A stretch of DNA of 64,000 bases from Calliopsis andreniformis (taxonomy: Eukaryota > Arthropoda > Insecta > Hymenoptera > Andrenidae): the NCBI RefSeq assembly GCF_051401765.1, contig NW_027480449.1:1054001-1118000 (forward strand), in the 5' to 3' direction. The translations under genes were made by a program, and so were the position numbers. Below, piece by piece: positions 58,286-64,000 of the stretch; the stretch's first letter is position 1, and each line of letters begins with the position of its first letter. The notes beneath the pieces were generated by a model. It did not search any database, was not told the DNA's origin, and was given only the letters and a program-made list of their open reading frames with translations.

Positions 58286-60534
58286 GGCAGCGTCAGGAGC
58301 AGTGTCAGGACCAGTGCCAGTGTCAGGATCAGCGTCAGTGTGAGCAGCAGTGTCAGGAACACTGGCAGGAGCAGTGTCTATGTCCGGAGCATTGTCAGTA
58401 TCAGCAGAAGTGTCTGTGACAGGAGCAGTGTCAGGAGCAGGGTCAGTGTCAGGAGCAGTGTCAGGAGCAGTGTCAGGGGCAGTGGCAGTGTCTGGAGCAG
58501 TGTCAGGAGCAGTGTCAGGGGCAGTGGCAGTGTATGGAGCAGTGTCAGGAGTAGTGTAAGGAGCAGTGTCTGTAGCAGTGCCAGGAGCAGTGTCAGTGCC
58601 AGGAGCAGTGTCAGGAGCAGTGTCTGGAGCAGTGCCAGGAGCAGTGTCAGTGCCAGGAGCAGTGTCAGGAGAAGTGTCAGTGTCAGGAGCTGTGTCTGGA
58701 GCATTCTCAGGATCAGCAGTAGTGTCAGTGTCTGGAGCAGTGTCAGGAGCAGTGTCAGTGTCAGCAGCAGTGTCAGCAGCAGTGTCAGGAGCAGCATCAG
58801 GGTCAGGAGCAGTGTCAGCACCAGTGCCAGTGTCAGGAGCAGTGTCAGTGTGAGCAGCAGTGCCAGGAGCAGTGTAAGGAGCAGTGACAGTGTCAGTTTC
58901 AGGAGCAGTGTCAGTGTCAGGAGCAGTGACAGGAGCAGTGACAGTGTCAGGAGCAGAGTCTGGAGCAGTGTCAGGAGCAGTGTCAGTATCAGGATCAGTG
59001 TAAGTGTCAGGAGCAGTGTCAGGAGCAGTGTCAGTGTCAGGAGGAGTGTCAGGAGCATTCTCAACACCAGCAGCAGTGTCAGTGTCAGCAGCAGTGTACC
59101 AGGAGCAGTGTCAGCGTCAGGAGCAATGTCAGGAGCAGTGTCAGGAGCAGTGTCAGTGTCAGGAGCAGTGTCAGGGACATTGTCAGGATCAGCAGCAGTG
59201 TCTGTGTCAGGAGCAGTGCCAGTATCAGTATCAGGAGCATTGTCAGTGTCAGGAGCAGTGTCAGGAGCAGTGTCAGGAGCATTGTCTGTATCAGCAGCAG
59301 TGCCTGTGTCTGGAGCAGTGCCAGGAGCAGTGTCAGGAGGAGTGTCAGTGTCAGGAGCAGTGTCGGGAGCAGTGTCAGGAGCAGTGGCAGTGTCAGGAGA
59401 AGTGTCAGTGGCTGTGAGAGTGTCAGTCTCAGGATCAGTGTCAGTTTCAGCAGCAGTTTCGGAAGCAGTGTCAGGAGCATTGTCAGTGTCAGCAGAAGTG
59501 TCTGTGTCAGGAGCAGTGTCAGGAGCAGTGTCAGTGTCAGTAGCTGTGTGAGGAGCAGTGTCAGTGTCAGTAGCAGTGTCAGGAGCAGTGTCAGTGTCAG
59601 GCGCAGTGCCAGTGTCAGTATCAGGAGCAGTGTCAGTGTCAGGAGCAGTGTCAGGAGCAGTGTTAGGAGCATTGTTAGTATCAGCAGCAGTGACTGTGTC
59701 AGGAGCAGTGCCAGGAGCAGTGTCAGTGTCAGCATCAGGAGCAGTGTCAGTGACAGGCGCAGTGTCAGGAGCAGTGTCAGGCGCAGTGTCAGTGTCAGGA
59801 GCAGTGTCAGGATCATTGCCAGGATCAGCAGCAGTGTGTGTGTCAGGAACAGTGTCAGAAGCAGTGTCAGTGACAGGTGCAGTGTCAGGAGCAGTGTCAG
59901 GACCAGTGCCAGTGTCAGGATAAGTGTCAGTGTTAGCAGCAGTGTCAGGAACACTGGCAGGAGCGGTGTCTATGTCAGGAGCATTGTCAGTATCAGCAGA
60001 AGTGTCTGTGACAGGAGCAGTGTCAGGAGCAGGGTCAGTGTCAGGAGCAGCGTCAGGAGCAGTGTCAGGGGCAGTGGCAGTGTCTGGAGCAGTGTCAGGA
60101 GCATTGTCAGCGTCAGGAGCAACGTCAGGAGCAGTGTCAGGAGCAGTGTCAGTGTCAGGAGCAGTGTCAGGGACATTGTCAGGATCAGCAGCAGTGTCTG
60201 TGTCATGAGCAGTGCCAGTGTCAGTATCAGGAGCAGTGTCAGTACAGTGTCAGTAGCAGTGTCTGGAGCAGTGAAAGTGTCTGTAGCACGAGCAGTGTCA
60301 GTGTCAGGAGCAATGTCAGGAGCAGTGTCAGTGTCAGGAGCATTGCCAGGAGCATTGTGAGGATCAGCAGCAGTGTCTGTGACAGGAGCAGTGCCAGTAG
60401 CAGTGAGAGTGTAAGTATCAGGAGCATTGTCTGTATCAGCAGCAGTGCCTGTGCCAGGACCAGTGCCAGGAGCGGTGTCAGTGTGAGGAGCTGTGTGAGA
60501 AGCAGTGTCTGTGTCAGAAGCAGTGTCAGGAGCA
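58286..60534 (+). repeat. Mosaic segment with C-, F- and A-like units
   Basis: To about 58,746 it matches 48,120-48,585. From 59,091 it has the out-of-register GTGTACCAGG. From about 59,210 it follows 14.3-14.8 kb and block C (GTGGCTGTGAGAGTG, GGATCATTGCCAGG). It has CAGGAACACTGG at 58,353 and 59,949, and GTACA at 60,242. No gene signal is visible. Confidence 0.75.
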
Positions 60535-61869
60535 GTGTCAGTGTCAGCAGCAGTGTCACGAGAGGTGTCAGCGTCAGGAGCAATGTCTGGAGCAGTGTCA
60601 GGATCAGTGTCAGTGTCAGGAGCAGTGTCAGGAGCATTGTCAGGATCAACAGAAGTGTCTGTGTCAGGAGCAGTGTCAGGAGCAGTGTCAGTGTCAGGAG
60701 CATCGTCAGGAGCAGCGTCAGGAGCGGTGTCAGGACCAGTGCCAGTGTCAGGATCAGTGTCAGTGTGAGCAGCAGTGTCAGGAACACTTGCAGGAGCAGC
60801 GTCAGTGTAAGGAGCAGTGTCAACAGCAGTGTCAGGAGCAGTGTCAGGACCAGTTCCAGTGTCAGGAGCAGTGTCAGTGTGAGCAGCAGTGCCAGGAACA
60901 GTGGCAGGAGCAGTGTCACTGACACGAGCTGTATCAGGAGCAGTGTCAGTGTGATTAGCAGTGTCAGGAGCAGTGTCAGTGTCATGAGCAGTGCCAGTGT
61001 CAGTATCAGGAGCAGTGTCAGTGTCAGTGTCAGTAGCAGTGTCTGGAAGAGTGAAAGTGTCTGTAGCACGAGCAGTATCAGTGTCAGGAGCAATGTCAGG
61101 AGCAGTGTCAGTGTCAGGAGCAGTGCCAGGAGCATTGTGAGGATCAGCAGCAGTGTCTGTGACAGGAGCAGTGCCAGAAGCAGTGAGAGTGTAAGTATCA
61201 GGAGCATTGTCAGTATCAGCAGCAGTGCCTGTGCCAGGACCAGTGCCAGGAGCGGTGTCAGTGTGAGGAGCTGTGTGAGAAGCAGTGTCTGTCTCAGAAG
61301 CAGTGTCAGGAGCAGTGTCAGTGTTAGCAGCAGTGTCAGCAGCAGTATCAGGAGCAGTTTCAGTGTCAGGAGCTGTGTCAGGAGCAGTGTCAGTGTCAGG
61401 AGCAGTCTCTGGGACAGTGTCAGGAGCAGTGTCAGGAGCATTCTCAAGGCCAGCAGCAGTGTCAGTGTCAGCAGCAGTGTCAGGAGCATTGTCAGCGTCA
61501 GGAGCAACGTCAGGAGCAGTGTCAGGAGCAGTCTCAGTGTCAGGAGCAGTGTCAGGGACATTGTCAGGATCAGCAGCAGTGTCTGTGTCATGAGCAGTGC
61601 CAGTGTCAGTATCAGGAGCAGTGTCAGTACAGTGTCAGTAGCAGTGTCTGGAGCAGTGAAAGTGTCTGTTGCACGAGCAGTGTCAGTGTCAGGAGCAATG
61701 TCAGGAGCAGTGTCAGTGTCAGGAGCAGTGCCAGGAGCATTGTGAGGATCAGCAGCAGTGTCTGTGACAGGAGCAGTGCCAGTAGCAGTGAGAGTGTAAG
61801 TATCAGGAGCATTGTCAGTATCAGCAGCAGTGCCTGTGCCAGGACCAGTGCCAGGAGCGGTGTCAGTGT
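60535..61869 (+). repeat. Higher-order block M, copy 2
   Basis: Direct duplicate of 53,186-54,520 at offset 7,349, including part of type K (TGACACGAGC at 60,920) and GTACA at 61,627. Private changes include GTGTTAGCAGCAG near 61,321 and GGGACAGTG near 61,410. Confidence 0.86.
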
Positions 61870-64000
61870 GAGGAGCTCTGTGAGAAGCAGTGTCTGTGTC
61901 AGAAGCAGTGTCAGGAGCAGTGTCAGTGTCAGCAGCAGTGTCAGCAGCAGTATCAGGAGCAGTTTCAGTGTCAGGAGCTGTGTCAGGAGCAGTGTCAGTG
62001 TCAGGAGCAGTCTCTGGAACAGTGTCAGGAGCAGTGTCAGGAGCATTCTCAAGGTCAGCAGCAGTGTCAGTGTCAGCAGCAGTGTCAGGAGCAGTGTCAG
62101 CGTCAGGAGCAGCGTCAGGAGCAGTGTGAGGAGCAGTGTCAGTGTCAGGAGCAGTGTCAGGGACATTGTCAGGATCAGCAGCAGTGACTGTGTCAGGAGT
62201 TGTGTCAGGAGCAGTGTCAGTGTCAGGAGCAGTCTCTGGAACAGTGTCAGGAGCAGTGTCAGGAGCATTCTCAAGGTCAGCAGCAGTGTCAGTGTCAGCA
62301 GCAGTGTCAGGAGCAGTGTCAGCGTCAGGAGCAGCGTCAGGAGCAGTGTGAGGAGCAGTGTCAGTGTCAGGAGCAGTGTCAGGGACATTGTCAGGATCAG
62401 CAGCAGTGACTGTGTCAGGAGTTGTGTCAGGAGCAGTGTCAGTGTCAGGAGCTGTGTCAGGAGCAGTGTCAGTGTCAGGAGCAGTGTCAGGAGCAGTGTC
62501 AGGAGCAGTGGCAGTGTCAGGAGAAGTGTCAGTAGCTGTGAGAGTGTCAGTATCAGGATCAGTGTCAGCTTCAGCAGCAGTTTCAGAAGCAGTCTCAGGA
62601 GCATTGTCAGTGTCAGCAGAAGTGTCTGTGTCAGGAGCAGTGTCAGGAGCAGTGTCAGTGTCAGTAGCTGTGTGAGGAGCAGTGTCAGTGTCAGTAGCAG
62701 TGTCAGGAGCAGTGTCAGTGTCAGGCGCAGTGCTAGTGTCAGTATCAGGAGCAGTGTCAGTGTCAGGAGTAGTGTCAGGAGCAGTGTTAGGAGCATTGTC
62801 AGCATCAGCAGCAGTGACTGTGTCAGGAGTTGTGTCAGGAGCAGTGTCAGTAGCAGTGAGAGTGTCAGTATCAGGAGCAGTGTCAGTTTCAGGAGCAGTT
62901 TCAGAAGCAGTGTCAGGAGCATTGTCAGTATCAGCAGAAGTGTCTGTGACAGGAGCAGTGTTAGGAGCAGGGTCAGTGTCAGGAGCAGCGTCAGGAGCAG
63001 TGTCAGGGGCAGTGGCAGTGTCTGGAGCAGTGTCAGGAGCAGTGTCAGGAGCAGTGTATGTAGCAGTGCCAGGAGCAGTGTCAGGAGCAGTGTCAGTGTC
63101 AGGAGCTGTGTCTGGAGCATTCTCAGGATCAGCAGTAGTGTCAGTGTCTGGACCAGTGTCAGGAGCAGTGTCAGTGTCAGGAGCAGTGTCAGGAGCAGCG
63201 CCAGTGTCAGGAGCAGTCTCAGGAACAGTGTCAGTGTCAGAACCAGTGTGAGGAGCAGCGCAGAGTCAGGAGCAGTGTCAGGACCAGTGTGAGTTTCAGG
63301 AGCAGTGTCAGGACCAGTGTCTTTGCCAGGAGCTGTGTCAGGAGCTGTGGCAGTGCCAGCAGCAGTATCAGTGTCATTGTCAGAGTCAGGAGCAGTGTCA
63401 GGAGCAGTATCAGCAGCAGTGTCAGAGTCAGGAGCTGTGTCAGGAACAGTGTCAGTTTCAGGAGCAGTTTCAGAAGCAGTGTCAGGAGCATTGTCAGTAT
63501 CAGCAGAAGTGTCTGTGACAGGAGCAGTGTCAGGAGCAGGGTCAGTGTCAGGAGCAGCGTCAGGAGCAGTGTCAGGGGCAGTGGCAGTGTCTGGAGCAGT
63601 GTCAGGAGCAGTGTCAGGGGCAGTGGCAGTGTATGGAGCAGTGTCAGGAGCAGTGTCAGGAGCAGTGACTGTAGCAGTGCCAGGAGCAGTGTCAGTGCCA
63701 GGAGCAGTGTCAGGAGCAGTGTCAGTGTCAGGAGCTGTGTCTGGACCATTCTCAGGATCAGCAGTAGTGTCAGTGTCTGGAGCAGTGTCAGGAGCGGTGT
63801 CAGTGTCAGGAGCGGTGTCAGTGTCAGGAGCAGTGTCAGGAGCAGTGTCAGTGTCAGGAGCAGTCTAAGGAGCAGTGTCAGTGACAGATCCAGTGTGAGG
63901 CGCAGCGCCAGAGTCAGGAGCAGTGTCAGGACCAGTGTGAGTTTCAGGAGCAGTGTCAGGACCAGTGTCCGTGCCAGGAGCTGTGTCTGGAGCTGTGGCA
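61870..64000 (+). repeat. Right-hand mosaic segment, continuing past the window
   Basis: Built from units already seen. There is a 222-bp tandem at about 61,985-62,451, block A/D-like units to 63,258 (GCGCAGAGTC with the family 1-bp deletion), then a stretch like 57.15-57.49 kb. The last 235 bases match block F at 45,103-45,338 (offset 18,662). The array is still in progress at base 64,000. Confidence 0.78.
61985..62451 (+). repeat. 222-bp local tandem duplication
   Basis: The ordered variants GTCTCTGGAACAG, GCATTCTCAAGG, GGAGCAGCGTCAGG, GTGTGAGGAGC, GGACATTGTCAGG and GTGACTGTGTCAGG occur twice in succession, 222 bases (37 hexamers) apart. The copies look identical over most of the unit, which suggests a very recent event. 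Confidence 0.87.

Larger units (their letters stand above)
1..64000 (+). repeat. Giant CAGNNN hexamer-based satellite/minisatellite array
   Basis: Every line of the window reads as variants of two hexamers, GTGTCA and GGAGCA, so that CAG recurs every 6 bases. They join into 12-mers (GTGTCAGGAGCA) and 18-mers with a doubled GTGTCA. Common variants are GTATCA, GTTTCA, GTGCCA, GTGTCT, GCGTCA, GTGACA, GTAGCA, GGAGCT, GGACCA, GGATCA, GCAGCA, GAAGCA and GGAACA. The orientation never inverts, no unique sequence interrupts it, and neither end is reached. The consensus is about 58% G+C, with G far exceeding C on this strand. A eukaryotic satellite or expanded minisatellite is the best description; the family name and species are not recognisable to me. 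No promoter, terminator, tRNA, rRNA, transposon or CRISPR feature was seen anywhere in it. Confidence 0.97.

Noticed and set aside
1..64000. CRISPR array
   Set aside because: There are no constant repeats separated by unique spacers. All units are related to one another and the period is 6-18 bp.
1..64000. Telomeric repeat or pure CAG trinucleotide expansion
   Set aside because: The hexamer is not TTAGGG-like or another telomere unit that I know. CAG alternates with TGT, GAG and other triplets, so it is not a pure trinucleotide tract.
1..64000. G-quadruplex-rich region
   Set aside because: The strand is G-rich, but runs of three or more G are rare (mainly GGGG near the GCATTGTCATGG marker and scattered GGGG units). 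Four closely spaced G runs were not seen.
1..64000. Transposable element or viral remnants
   Set aside because: No long terminal repeats, target-site duplications, poly-A tails or recognisable polymerase or transposase motifs were found. All long direct repeats are blocks of the same hexamer array.
1..64000. Inverted copies or a palindromic array centre
   Set aside because: All blocks read GTGTCA/GGAGCA on the plus strand. I found no stretch in which the TGACAC/TGCTCC orientation predominates.

Overview
The whole 64 kb window is one uninterrupted, one-orientation tandem array. It has no unique sequence, no recognisable gene, RNA gene, transposon or CRISPR array, and it runs off both ends. 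The elementary unit is a hexamer in which CAG recurs every 6 bases (CAGNNN). Two hexamers dominate, GTGTCA and GGAGCA, joined as 12-mers (GTGTCAGGAGCA) and 18-mers (GTGTCAGTGTCAGGAGCA). Roughly 10,600 hexamers fit in the window. An array this long with nested higher-order structure suggests eukaryotic satellite or minisatellite DNA. The sequence itself does not identify the species, and no chromosome position can be inferred.

The array is a mosaic of higher-order blocks, and many blocks occur as nearly identical direct copies. Zone 1 (1-20.6 kb) alternates two block types: A (1-4745), B (4746-8815), A again (9399-14143, offset exactly 9,398), B again (15.5-18.9 kb), then a partial third A (19.3-20.6 kb). 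Zone 2 (20.75-43.3 kb) is built from blocks C, D and L in the order C-D-L-D-C-L. Zone 3 (43.3-64 kb) is a finer mosaic of shorter duplicated blocks (E, F, G, H, M and a diverged type K) together with short local tandem duplications.

Open reading frames are abundant but are explained by the repeat. The consensus lacks stop codons in five of six frames, giving (VSGA)n, (CQEQ)n, (VRSS)n, (LLTL)n and (APDT)n. Frames are broken repeatedly by family-specific 1-bp indels, and near-identical copies of a block keep different frames open. I therefore annotate no CDS. The points worth following up are the size and youth of the duplications, the hexamer register of most length changes, the rule that GGAGCA-type units are normally isolated, the constant strong strand asymmetry, a recurring small inverted repeat, and the shared single-base indels that mark repeat lineages.
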